From Planctomycetaceae bacterium (GTDB taxonomy: Bacteria; Planctomycetota; Planctomycetia; Planctomycetales; Planctomycetaceae), in NCBI GenBank assembly GCA_020426065.1, contig JAGQQT010000040.1:1-14104 (forward strand): a DNA stretch of 14,104 bases. Reading direction: 5' to 3'. Both the position numbers and the translations under genes were made by a program. The notes beneath the pieces are model-generated. The model was given only the letters and a program-made list of their open reading frames with translations, ran no database searches and was not told the origin of the DNA. How positions within the stretch are numbered: position 1 is the first letter of the stretch; the number at the start of each line of letters is the position of its first letter. Shown here in pieces: positions 1-7,336 of this stretch.

Positions 1-148
1 AATAAAACATGCCCAGACGTCTTGGAAGCTGGTCAGAAATGTCTCCCTTCGCTGCGCAAGATTGAGTTGACTCTAGAAAAGGCAAGACAATCGTGGCACC
101 TGCTCCGTAAAGAACATCTCGTCGCGACTGACAAACTGACTTAGACAT
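1..148 (-). CDS. DUF1552 domain protein, N-terminal 49 codons (cut by window edge)
   Basis: Reading the minus strand from the ATG at 148 gives an open frame to the window edge. It begins M-S-K-S-V-C-Q-S-R-R-D-V-L and has a twin-arginine export signal: S-R-R-D-V-L at residues 8-13, then a hydrophobic stretch (GAGATIVLPFLES). Near residue 43 comes P-R-R-L-G-M-F-Y, which resembles the start of the mature part of DUF1552 proteins as I know them. An AAGGAG ribosome site at 157-162 sits 8 bases before the ATG. The gene starts 24 bases after the DUF1592 stop codon, the usual partner order for these families. It is predicted to be exported folded by the Tat system. Its function is unknown. Family assignment rests on 49 residues plus context, so it is good but not certain. 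Confidence 0.8.
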   Translation of the reverse strand, partial: MSKSVCQSRRDVLYGAGATIVLPFLESTQSCAAKGDISDQLPRRLGMFY

Positions 149-156
149 CGTGTCCA

Positions 157-162
157 CTCCTT
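157..162 (-). promoter_or_regulatory. Ribosome binding site of the DUF1552 gene
   Basis: AAGGAG on the minus strand, 8 bases before the ATG at 148. It lies in the 24-base gap after the DUF1592 stop. It supports both the start choice and the reality of this edge-truncated gene. Confidence 0.75.
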
Positions 163-172
163 TCAGAAACAT

Positions 173-2518
173 TTATCGCGACTGGAACGATTTGCTCCGG
201 ACAATTCCTGTAATCAACGCACGCAACGTGCGACCGTTCTGGTTCGCATAATTCACAGCCGACGAGACACTTTCTGCATCTTCGGACTCCAGCCTGCGGC
301 CAGTTGAATACGCCAACAGCTTTTCAGCCAGGGCGCGAATGAACCGATCCTCATCTGCCAAGAGTAACTGCTTGAACTCGGAATAGTCACTGTATTTACG
401 GCCGTCATGCAGTGTTCCGGACGCATCGATAGAGGGAGCACCTCCACGGGCTGACCAGTTTCGTGTTTCTCCGTCCTGAACTTCTCTCCATTGGCCAACA
501 GCGTTGAAGTTTTCTAAAGCCAGTCCATACCCGTCGATTTGAATGTGACATTCAGCGCAACCTTCGACATCCCGATGCGCTGCCAGGCGCTCTCTCACAG
601 TCAGGTTTTCTCCGACAACATTCGCCTCAAGTTCGCCGGCATCAGGTGGAGGCAGTTGGGGCCGTTCATTAAAAAGGACATCCAGCACATAGACGCCTCG
701 ATGTACGGGGCGCGTCCGATTGCCATCACTTCCCCAACGATGGAGTCCGGCCATTCCCAGGAGTCCACCTCTAGGTGACTCCGCTGGAAGAACAACTCGT
801 CGAAATACAGGTCCAGATACGTCAGGAATCCCGTAATATTCAGCAAGACGCTCATTTAACATCGTCCACCGACAGTTGAGGAAATCGGCGATGGGCTGAT
901 CACTGCGCAGGACCTCACGAAAGAATTCCAGGGCTTCCTTTTTGAAGTCTTCTTGGAGTGATGCGTTCTCGGGGCGATCAAATGCCGGATAGACTTCGAC
1001 ATCGGGCGGGAAACGATCAAACTCATCTACTTTGAGCCATTGACGTGCAAAGTCCATAACAAGTGCTTCACTTCTGTTGTCTTCAAGCATGCGCAAAGTC
1101 TGAACTGTCAATTCATCAGTTGAACCGAGCAGTCCCGCTCGAGCAGCAGACAGAAGTTGTTCATCTGGCAAACTGCTCCAGAGAAAGAAGGAAAGTCGCT
1201 CTGCGAGTTCCAACTCTTCCAATGTAGAAAACGATTCCCCATGAGTTGTTCCGAGAAACAGGAAACTGGGTGAGGTCAGCATCGTCGCCAGGCCGACTTT
1301 GACAGCTTCGGTCAGTGGTTCTCCGGCATCCAATTCACGCTCAACAACAGTGACAACCTCATCAATATCCTGAACATCAACTGACCGCCGCCAGGCGACT
1401 GGTAGCAAACGACGAAAAATACTATGGACGTATTCCCGATCAGCAACATCTCCTTGGGGAGAGGCGAATATCGTCTGATGGCTCTGGGGCGGCCAGCTTT
1501 CGTATAGGGGACCTTCGATTTCGACCCAATCGAGAAATAGTCTTGGCAATGCTGCGGTTGTCGTTGTTAGAGGATTCGGACGACTGGATGCAATAACTCC
1601 CTCCGCACGCATCTGGGCTCGCAATCTTGCTGCCTCTTGTGCCTTGCCTTCTGAAAGAAGTCGTTCAACTTCAGCATTCATTTCCATATGCAGCAGGTTG
1701 GCCTGTCCGAAGTTGGTGCCGTTGACGAAAATGGCCACCAGACCGTCCGCTCCAGCGGTCTCCAGTGGAAGAACAACTTCATATGTCTTCGGCGTTTCCA
1801 GTGGTGCATCAACGAATGTCTCCAGTAGAGTTGTTCCAATCTCTGGTCTCCAGAGACGGAGCAGAATTCGCTCATTACTCGACCGTTGATCGACAGCTGC
1901 ACGGATTCGAACGGCATATCGACCTGTAACAGGCACCATCTTGTTGAAATCATCACGTCGTAGTGAGCGTCTTGTACCAACCGAACCACTCATCAGAATC
2001 AAACCTTCTGGAACGAGTTCCGCCCAGGGTCTCATTGTCACTTCGTAGGGATGCACAGGTGTGTCTTCGAATTCAAATCGCACTCGTTGGGTCGGCACAG
2101 GCGGGTTTTGGGTGTCTCCTGAAATGATCGCATGGTCGGCAATCTGCAGCGCCGCAGAAATATAGGCATCCAGCTGAGCCCTTTCCAGCATCAGGGATTC
2201 AGCTCGTTTGTCAAAACCTTCAATTTGAGGATCGGGCGGCAGGATTCGTGAAAGTTCCTCACAGAAATCACTCGACAGGTGCAGCAGATCGCGAACGCAG
2301 TTGCAGTATTCAGTACGAGTCAATCGACGGGCAGCTGTTCGAACCAAAGGAGTGTTATGCTGAGCAGGTTCAACTGTGGCTACAGTCAGTCTGCTCGGTT
2401 CATCGACATGGGATTCATTCATCTGAGACGAATCCGGCTGACGACTGTAACATCCAACCAGCAGAAAACATGACAGGACTGCAACAAATGATATTTGTCC
2501 TGGCTGGATAAACGGCAT
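173..2518 (-). CDS. DUF1592-family lipoprotein with c-type haem motif (DUF1587/1595/1592/1588/1585)
   Basis: A 781-residue envelope protein of unknown activity. The N-terminus is a lipoprotein signal: a hydrophobic stretch at 8-22 ending in the lipobox L-V-G-C (20-23), so Cys23 should be lipidated. Regions in order: DUF1587-like (about 64-130, R-L-T-R-T-E-Y start); an inserted beta-rich segment (about 145-272, opening VRFEFEDTPVHPYEV) that looks like a carbohydrate-binding-type fold; DUF1595-like (365-422); DUF1592 (430-566); DUF1588 (572-680), which carries the only CxxCH, C-A-E-C-H at 654-658, followed by I-D-G-Y-G-L-A-L-E-N; and DUF1585 (690-781). The N-terminal planctomycete cytochrome domain often present in this family is absent. 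The start codon overlaps the FecR stop by one base (TAATG), and the DUF1552 partner follows after 24 bases. Expression is therefore probably tied to the sigma/FecR pair upstream. Domain borders are by eye. Confidence 0.92.
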   Translation of the reverse strand: MPFIQPGQISFVAVLSCFLLVGCYSRQPDSSQMNESHVDEPSRLTVATVEPAQHNTPLVRTAARRLTRTEYCNCVRDLLHLSSDFCEELSRILPPDPQIEGFDKRAESLMLERAQLDAYISAALQIADHAIISGDTQNPPVPTQRVRFEFEDTPVHPYEVTMRPWAELVPEGLILMSGSVGTRRSLRRDDFNKMVPVTGRYAVRIRAAVDQRSSNERILLRLWRPEIGTTLLETFVDAPLETPKTYEVVLPLETAGADGLVAIFVNGTNFGQANLLHMEMNAEVERLLSEGKAQEAARLRAQMRAEGVIASSRPNPLTTTTAALPRLFLDWVEIEGPLYESWPPQSHQTIFASPQGDVADREYVHSIFRRLLPVAWRRSVDVQDIDEVVTVVERELDAGEPLTEAVKVGLATMLTSPSFLFLGTTHGESFSTLEELELAERLSFFLWSSLPDEQLLSAARAGLLGSTDELTVQTLRMLEDNRSEALVMDFARQWLKVDEFDRFPPDVEVYPAFDRPENASLQEDFKKEALEFFREVLRSDQPIADFLNCRWTMLNERLAEYYGIPDVSGPVFRRVVLPAESPRGGLLGMAGLHRWGSDGNRTRPVHRGVYVLDVLFNERPQLPPPDAGELEANVVGENLTVRERLAAHRDVEGCAECHIQIDGYGLALENFNAVGQWREVQDGETRNWSARGGAPSIDASGTLHDGRKYSDYSEFKQLLLADEDRFIRALAEKLLAYSTGRRLESEDAESVSSAVNYANQNGRTLRALITGIVRSKSFQSR

Positions 2519-3867
2519 TACTCTTCGCTCCGAACAGTAAATGTTCCTGGCCCATCGGGGGATACCCAGATACGATCAATCATCAGGCTGAGGTTGTTGT
2601 CTTTTGAAGTGATGACGAGTTCAAAGGGAAGCTCACTAGCCGATAGTGGAGTTTCGCTCCAGTCAGAAACTCGACCGAATGTGTCCAAAGGGATACTGAC
2701 CGTTCTCCACTGCCCCGCATCGAATGGCCACCATAGACGCTCGTCTTTAAAGCGATACGTCGCGATCGGTGGAAGATCCTTGCCTGTTGAACGTGTGCTT
2801 AAAAAAATCTGGAACCAGTCTGGTTTGTCGAGTTTATAAGTGATATTCAGGTGTTCTCCGCCCTGAATGGAAAAGAGCCCATTCTGCCAGGCTTTTTGTG
2901 AAGTGATTCCGTATACCACACCATCCCGCTCAGAATATTCCTCTGCTCGCACTCCTCCCCGTTTCGGTTCACCTTCTTCTGTCAGGGTTCCTGCCTGCCA
3001 TCCAGTAGGCAGACCTTGTTCAAAGTCGACATCGAACAACAGTTCAGGAGTAACAAGCTTCTGTGCACTGAGTTCGGCAGCGTCCGTTCCAGCGACAGCT
3101 CTCGATCCAGCCAGCAGTTCAATTGAGCGACCATCATGATTGCGGGTCAACATGACATGTCCATCCAGAACCGAGACATCTGTTTCCTTGGCTGAAGCGT
3201 CGAGAGAAAACTGTGTGCCGATCACTTCGATTCTTGCAGTCTGTGTAACAATCTGCACTTTTTGTCCAGGCGGTTGTCGGGATATCGTGGCACCAATCTG
3301 CCCTTTCTGTACACGAATCTTCTTGCCATATTTTCCTTCCAGTTGAACGTGGCATTGCCCCGCGAGTACCAGCTTCGATTCATCTGGAAAGACAACTGTT
3401 GCCATGTCCTGCGGGCCAGGGATGCGGATTTCTTCACCGCTGTAGATTGCCCGTCCCTCTGCAGCCAGTTCTGAGGTACCGTTGGTGTGAACCAGATCAA
3501 CCTGCCCCTTGATCTGTTTTAATTCCGCAACAGGTGCTGTTTGTCCCGGAACAAGCCAAAGTTGCATTGCAATCATGACAAGCGCCAGGCAAGAAGCGAG
3601 AGCCAGCCAGGGGCGTATTCTGTTTGTTCGCCTGGTAAACAGATTTGGAGGGAATTGTTCTTTGCCAGATATTGATTCGTCGAGTTCGATCGAGCGTCGT
3701 CGTGTTCTGGCCCAGTCTCGCAGGACTGATTCTTCAAAGGCTATCCTGAGCAATTCCTCGGCCACTGCCGGGTCATTACACAAAGCGCTGTCCAGTTCCC
3801 CACTTATCGAGTTTTCTGGACATTCTCCCAGCCAGGAGGAGAACCGTTCGAATCGTTCTCGATCCAT
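2518..3867 (-). CDS. FecR-domain membrane protein with C-terminal beta-rich domain, putative anti-sigma/sensor
   Basis: 449 residues from the ATG at 3867. I chose this start over the in-frame ATG at 3885 because GGAGGAGG lies just before it and it overlaps the sigma-factor stop in TGATG. Residues 1-80 are a charged, probably cytoplasmic segment with an L-x-x-D-P-A-V-A-E-E-L pattern typical of planctomycete anti-sigma N-termini. One membrane helix follows at about 86-106 (WLALASCLALVMIAMQLWLV). The FecR domain covers about 115-260 and ends in T-A-R-I-E-V-I-G-T-Q-F and V-L-D-G-H-V. From about 275 to 438 comes a beta-rich domain (FDVDFEQGLPTGW; later WWPFDAGQWRTVSIPL) like those seen in sugar-binding sandwich folds. 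By family knowledge FecR proteins pass an envelope signal to a cognate ECF sigma factor; here that partner is the gene immediately upstream. What it senses is unknown; glycan sensing is a guess from the C-terminal domain. Confidence 0.9.
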   Translation of the reverse strand: MDRERFERFSSWLGECPENSISGELDSALCNDPAVAEELLRIAFEESVLRDWARTRRRSIELDESISGKEQFPPNLFTRRTNRIRPWLALASCLALVMIAMQLWLVPGQTAPVAELKQIKGQVDLVHTNGTSELAAEGRAIYSGEEIRIPGPQDMATVVFPDESKLVLAGQCHVQLEGKYGKKIRVQKGQIGATISRQPPGQKVQIVTQTARIEVIGTQFSLDASAKETDVSVLDGHVMLTRNHDGRSIELLAGSRAVAGTDAAELSAQKLVTPELLFDVDFEQGLPTGWQAGTLTEEGEPKRGGVRAEEYSERDGVVYGITSQKAWQNGLFSIQGGEHLNITYKLDKPDWFQIFLSTRSTGKDLPPIATYRFKDERLWWPFDAGQWRTVSIPLDTFGRVSDWSETPLSASELPFELVITSKDNNLSLMIDRIWVSPDGPGTFTVRSEE

Positions 3868-4400
3868 CAGGCCTCCTCCAGGCATAACTTGCGTTCAATA
3901 CATTGCCGCAGGCTTTGCCTGATCCGATAGAGCAAGGAAGAAATACCTTGCTCAGACCGACCAAACCGTCTGGCCAGCGCACCGGTATCGGCTGCTGTCC
4001 CGTCATATCGTGCCATCAACAGTTGCTGGCTCTCTGGTGGCAGTTTCTCAAGACACTCCAGAAGTGACTCCCGTCGGCTGCGGGAACTCTGGTTAGAATC
4101 TACTCTTTCTGCCGCTGCCGTGATATGAGCAATCGTCTCGGGATCAATAGGGATCAGACGTCTGGAGACGCGAAAATGTTCCAGCACTCGTCGCCTGGCA
4201 ACCTCTCGGGCCCAAGCCAGGAACCGGCTGTCATCCAGAGGAATATCATCGCTGGAAATAATTGCTACTGAAACATTCTGTAAGATGTCATCCGCGTCAA
4301 TATGACTGCGAACACAGGCGAGCACGTAGGCGTATAGCGCATCCCGATTTTCTAGCAGTTTTTCAGCAGCTTTCGCTGAGGTCGAAGCATTCTGGGACAC
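3867..4400 (-). CDS. ECF-type RNA polymerase sigma factor
   Basis: About 177 residues with the two-domain layout of a minimal sigma-70/ECF factor. Region 2 spans about residues 18-80 (RDALYAYVLACVRSHIDADD, then I-L-Q-N and W-A-R-E-V-A-R-R-R-V-L-E-H-F). Region 4 spans about 115-170, with the helix-turn-helix (GALARRFGRSEQGISSLLYR) after L-P-P-E-S-Q-Q-L-L. It resembles the Rhodopirellula/Verrucomicrobium sigma subfamily. There is no ATG near the N-terminus: GTG codons occur at 4406 and 4400. AGAAAGG at 4407-4413 abuts the first and sits 6 bases before the second, so I favour 4400. The product should direct RNA polymerase to its own promoters and probably answers to the FecR protein encoded next, whose start overlaps its stop. 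Autoregulation is likely by analogy, but I could not identify its promoter. Confidence 0.92.
   Translation of the reverse strand: MSQNASTSAKAAEKLLENRDALYAYVLACVRSHIDADDILQNVSVAIISSDDIPLDDSRFLAWAREVARRRVLEHFRVSRRLIPIDPETIAHITAAAERVDSNQSSRSRRESLLECLEKLPPESQQLLMARYDGTAADTGALARRFGRSEQGISSLLYRIRQSLRQCIERKLCLEEA
3872..3879 (-). promoter_or_regulatory. Strong Shine-Dalgarno site deciding the FecR start
   Basis: GGAGGAGG on the minus strand, 4 bases before the ATG at 3867. It lies inside the last codons of the sigma-factor gene. No comparable site precedes the in-frame ATG at 3885, so the shorter protein is preferred. Confidence 0.8.
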
Positions 4401-4406
4401 GACCAC

Positions 4407-4774
4407 CCTTTCTGATTCCGTCTTACTTTCAAGCCCACCTTAATGTAAGGGACTTTGAATCGAGAGTTTTGGCATAAATTCTGCATTTTTTCAGATCCTC
4501 CACCAAAGAACTTATCTCTCTAACCCTCCCATTTCAGGACGGAGCCACCAACATTTTCTTGTGTTGCAATCCGCTACTTGCTCTATGTCAACAGGTTACA
4601 TCGTTAGATGCCCGGTCAGACTGCATCAAATCTTACTTGGTGAGTTTGGTAAAGCCAGCAAGGGATATCTAACTCAGCCGCGAATGATGCGTTTAACGGA
4701 TCGGTTTATTTTATCTGGTTTTCATTCACGGATTATTGTCACATAACTTTGGGAGAAGCAGGGGGCCTGCCGGA
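4407..4774. other. 368-base intergenic region between the sigma factor and the copper ATPase
   Basis: This gap must hold the promoter of the sigma-FecR-DUF1592-DUF1552 operon unless that operon reads through from the copper ATPase. On the minus strand a perfect TTGACA lies at 4586-4591, but the hexamer 17 bases on (TGCAAC, 4563-4568) is a poor -10, so I do not call it a promoter. The stretch before the sigma start is A/T-rich on the minus strand (runs of A near 4487-4492). A short inverted repeat GCAGG/CCTGC at 4758-4770 lies just past the copper ATPase stop. The small open frame on the plus strand at 4561-4746 resembles nothing I know. Confidence 0.5.
4758..4770 (-). terminator. Possible weak hairpin after the copper ATPase
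   Basis: GCAGG and CCTGC form a perfect 5-bp stem with a 3-base loop, 4 bases after the stop codon. It is followed by TTCTCCC rather than a run of T, so it is at best a weak intrinsic terminator and may be chance. Confidence 0.25.
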
Positions 4775-7201
4775 TTACAACTTGATTGAACGGAGACGCA
4801 GGGCATTGGCAATCACTGAAACAGAACTGAAACTCATGGCTGTAGCGGCGAGCATCGGGTTGAGAAGCAGGTGCTCCGAGACGGGATATAACACTCCTGC
4901 AGCAATTGGGATTCCGAGCGCATTATAGATCAGGGCGAAGAAGAGGTTCTGCCGGATGTTTTGCATTGTGAGTCGACTGAGCCGGACCGCTTTCACGATG
5001 CCACGCAGGTCCCCCTTTACCAGTGTGACACCAGAAGATTCGATGGCAACATCGGTGCCTGTTCCCATGGCGATGCCAACATCTGCCTCCGCCAGGGCAG
5101 GGGCGTCATTGATGCCGTCCCCGGCCATCGCCACTGTTCGTCCTTCTGTTTTCAGTGACCTGATCCGTTCGTGTTTGTCTTCTGGTTTGACACCCGCCTC
5201 AAACTTATCGATCCCGAGTTTTCCGGCGACTGACCTGGCGGTCCGCTCATTATCCCCGGTCAGCATGATGATCCGGAGTCCTAACTCTTGCAGTTGGAGT
5301 ACAGCCTGGGCCGTGGTCTCTTTGATCGGATCCGAGACGGCGATCAGACCGGCCATCTGTCCATCAACAGCGACGAACATGACCGTACGTCCCTGTATCT
5401 GCAGGTTTTCGGCCTGTTTGTCGAGAGCGTAAAGGTTGGTTGTGTTCCGGCTTTCAAGCAGGTCCCGTTTTCCGATGATGACAGATTTGCCATCAATGGT
5501 TCCTGAAACTCCGCCTCCTGTAATAGAGTCGAAATCCTGAACGTCGTGGAGAGTCAATCCTTGTTTTCTGGCTCCTTCAACAATCGCTCGTGCAAGGGGA
5601 TGTTCGCTCTGCATCTCGACGGCTCCGGCGAGTTGAAGCAAATCAGCCTCGGTAAACGGATCCGTGGCGAGATACTCTGTCAGCTCTGGTCGTCCTGCAG
5701 TCAGTGTGCCAGTTTTGTCGATGACAACAGTGTCCACCTTTTCGAGGGTCTCCAGAACTTCGGCATCTTTGATTAGAACACCTTCTTTTGCTCCCCGTCC
5801 GACTCCGACCATGATGGACATGGGAGTTGCCAATCCCAGTGCACAGGGACAGGCAATAATCAGCACAGCGACTGAGTTGACCAGTGCCCAGGCGAGGGCA
5901 GGTTGTGCAGGCTGTAAAACGGCCCAGGCAAGAAAAGTGACAATTGCAGTCAGAATGACGGCTGGCACAAAATATCCTGCAACTGTGTCAGCAACTTTTT
6001 GAATGGGGGCACGGCTCCGTTGAGCATTAGCAACGATCTCAACAATTCGGGCAAGTACAGTCTGATTACCGACCTCCATTGCTTTCATCAGAAATGAGCC
6101 GGTCTGATTGACAGTTCCGCCGATCACCTCATCACCTGGCTTCTTGGTAACAGCGAGAGGTTCACCAGTAATCATCGATTCGTCGACTGAACTTTTCCCT
6201 TCTGTGAGACTGCCGTCAACAGGAATCTTCTCACCGGGACGCACTCGCAGGATGTCACCTTTTTTGAGACTGCTGACTTCCACATCACGCTCAACACCTT
6301 GTACCACGATATGTGCAGTAGGGGGAGCCAGTGACATCAATTCTCGAATGGCACAACTGGTCCGGCGTCTGGCTCGCATCTCCAGGACCTGTCCCAGCAG
6401 CACAAGTGTGATAATGACGGAAGCGGCCTCGAAGTAGACTTCGGCGACTCCCCCGTGCTTGAAGTCATCAGGGATAAGTGCGGGGAAGAGGGTCGCCATT
6501 ACGCTGTAGAGATAGGCAGCACCTGTCCCCATTGCAATGAGTGTAAACATATTGAGGTTCCACGAGATTACCGACTTCCCACCCCGCACAAAAAACGGCC
6601 ATCCCGCCCACAGGACAACCGGAGTACTCAAGACAAGTTGCAGCCAGATATGGATTGTATGACCCAGCCAGCGATTAACGGGGGCACCAGTCATCGGCAG
6701 CATCGCCAGCAGGAATACGGGGAGACTCAAGAGGAGGGCCAGCCGGAAACGAAAAGTCATGTTGACGAGTTGTGCGTCTTCTTCTTCTGAGGCGAAGGTC
6801 TTCGGTTCCAGATCCATGCCACAAATCGGACAATGACCAGGGTGATCTTGCTCCACGTCCGGGTGCATCGGGCAGGTATAGAATGTTCGACCTCTGATCA
6901 AACTGGACGGAACTGGTTCGAGTGCCATGCCACACTTCGGACAATTCCCCGGCTGATCGCTCTCAACACCAGCACACATCGGACAGAAGAATCTGGCTAC
7001 TGGCCTGACCTGAAGTAGAGGTTTTGATTCATGCTGGCAGCAACTATGAATTGTGTGCAGGACAGGCTCGATTGGACATTCTGACTGTGTAAACTTCCGA
7101 CGACAGGACTCACTGCAAAAGTAGAAGACTTCGCCACCCTGTTGGAAGTTGAGTGCGGTGGATTCATCAACCGTCATTCCGCAGATCGGATCAATGGCCA
7201 T
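4775..7201 (-). CDS. copA: Cu+-exporting P1B-type ATPase with YHS and two heavy-metal-binding domains
   Basis: An 808-residue inner-membrane pump predicted to expel Cu+ (possibly Ag+) from the cytoplasm using ATP. The N-terminus lacks the usual HMA (GMTCxxC) domain. Instead it has a YHS domain (1-40: D-P-I-C-G-M, then [10 protein letters not shown]), an H-x-x-H-x-C-C-Q-H cluster (49-57), and two CPM-type metal domains: 73-92 (C-P-M-C ... C-P-K-C-G-M) and 110-129 (C-P-M-H-P ... C-P-I-C-G-M). Eight membrane segments follow. Catalytic signatures are intact: TGE at 345-347, CPC at 451-453 in helix 6, DKTGT at 495-499 with phosphorylated Asp495, SEHP at 532-535, and GDGIND at 694-699. Helix 7 Tyr759-Asn760 and helix 8 Met789-x-x-Ser792-Ser793 match the Cu+ (P1B-1) signature. 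The start at 7201 is fixed by the YHS domain beginning at residue 4; its ribosome site is weak. SilP-like silver pumps are the main alternative. Confidence 0.93.
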   Translation of the reverse strand: MAIDPICGMTVDESTALNFQQGGEVFYFCSESCRRKFTQSECPIEPVLHTIHSCCQHESKPLLQVRPVARFFCPMCAGVESDQPGNCPKCGMALEPVPSSLIRGRTFYTCPMHPDVEQDHPGHCPICGMDLEPKTFASEEEDAQLVNMTFRFRLALLLSLPVFLLAMLPMTGAPVNRWLGHTIHIWLQLVLSTPVVLWAGWPFFVRGGKSVISWNLNMFTLIAMGTGAAYLYSVMATLFPALIPDDFKHGGVAEVYFEAASVIITLVLLGQVLEMRARRRTSCAIRELMSLAPPTAHIVVQGVERDVEVSSLKKGDILRVRPGEKIPVDGSLTEGKSSVDESMITGEPLAVTKKPGDEVIGGTVNQTGSFLMKAMEVGNQTVLARIVEIVANAQRSRAPIQKVADTVAGYFVPAVILTAIVTFLAWAVLQPAQPALAWALVNSVAVLIIACPCALGLATPMSIMVGVGRGAKEGVLIKDAEVLETLEKVDTVVIDKTGTLTAGRPELTEYLATDPFTEADLLQLAGAVEMQSEHPLARAIVEGARKQGLTLHDVQDFDSITGGGVSGTIDGKSVIIGKRDLLESRNTTNLYALDKQAENLQIQGRTVMFVAVDGQMAGLIAVSDPIKETTAQAVLQLQELGLRIIMLTGDNERTARSVAGKLGIDKFEAGVKPEDKHERIRSLKTEGRTVAMAGDGINDAPALAEADVGIAMGTGTDVAIESSGVTLVKGDLRGIVKAVRLSRLTMQNIRQNLFFALIYNALGIPIAAGVLYPVSEHLLLNPMLAATAMSFSSVSVIANALRLRSIKL

Positions 7202-7270
7202 CTTCGGGTACCCCAGTTCTAGAGACTCTGCCTTGCGTGGTCACCTAATTCTGAACTGAATACGATCGTG

Positions 7271-7287
7271 CCTCTGGTGGCAAGAGG
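7271..7287. repeat. Short inverted repeat upstream of the copper ATPase
   Basis: CCTCT (7271-7275) and AGAGG (7283-7287) are inverted around 7 bases, in the 135-base gap between the DUF1501 stop and the copper ATPase start. An 8-bp palindrome ACGATCGT lies beside it at 7262-7269. Either could be an operator for a metal regulator, but neither matches a CueR or CopY site that I recognise. Confidence 0.25.
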
Positions 7288-7336
7288 AGGCGCCAAAATC
7301 CTTCAAATACTATCCCGTTCGAATAACAATCCAATT

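Noticed and set aside
3868..3885. Upstream ATG start for the FecR protein, adding M-P-G-G-G-L
   Set aside because: No ribosome site before it. The extra residues are just the translated Shine-Dalgarno sequence of the better start at 3867.
3509..3922. Open frame on the plus strand over the FecR/sigma junction
   Set aside because: Antisense to two well-supported genes and their coupling site; no family resemblance.
4561..4746. Small plus-strand open frame in the sigma/copper ATPase gap
   Set aside because: No convincing ribosome site or family resemblance, and every supported gene is on the other strand. A 61-codon frame here is within chance.
4956..5432. Long open frame on the plus strand inside the copper ATPase gene
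   Set aside because: It lies antisense to a gene with fully intact catalytic motifs; its translation is rich in Ser, Arg and Thr with no recognisable domain.
7202..7336. CueR- or CopY-type operator in front of the copper ATPase
   Set aside because: I read the gap on both strands and found no dyad matching either consensus and no well-spaced -35/-10 pair.
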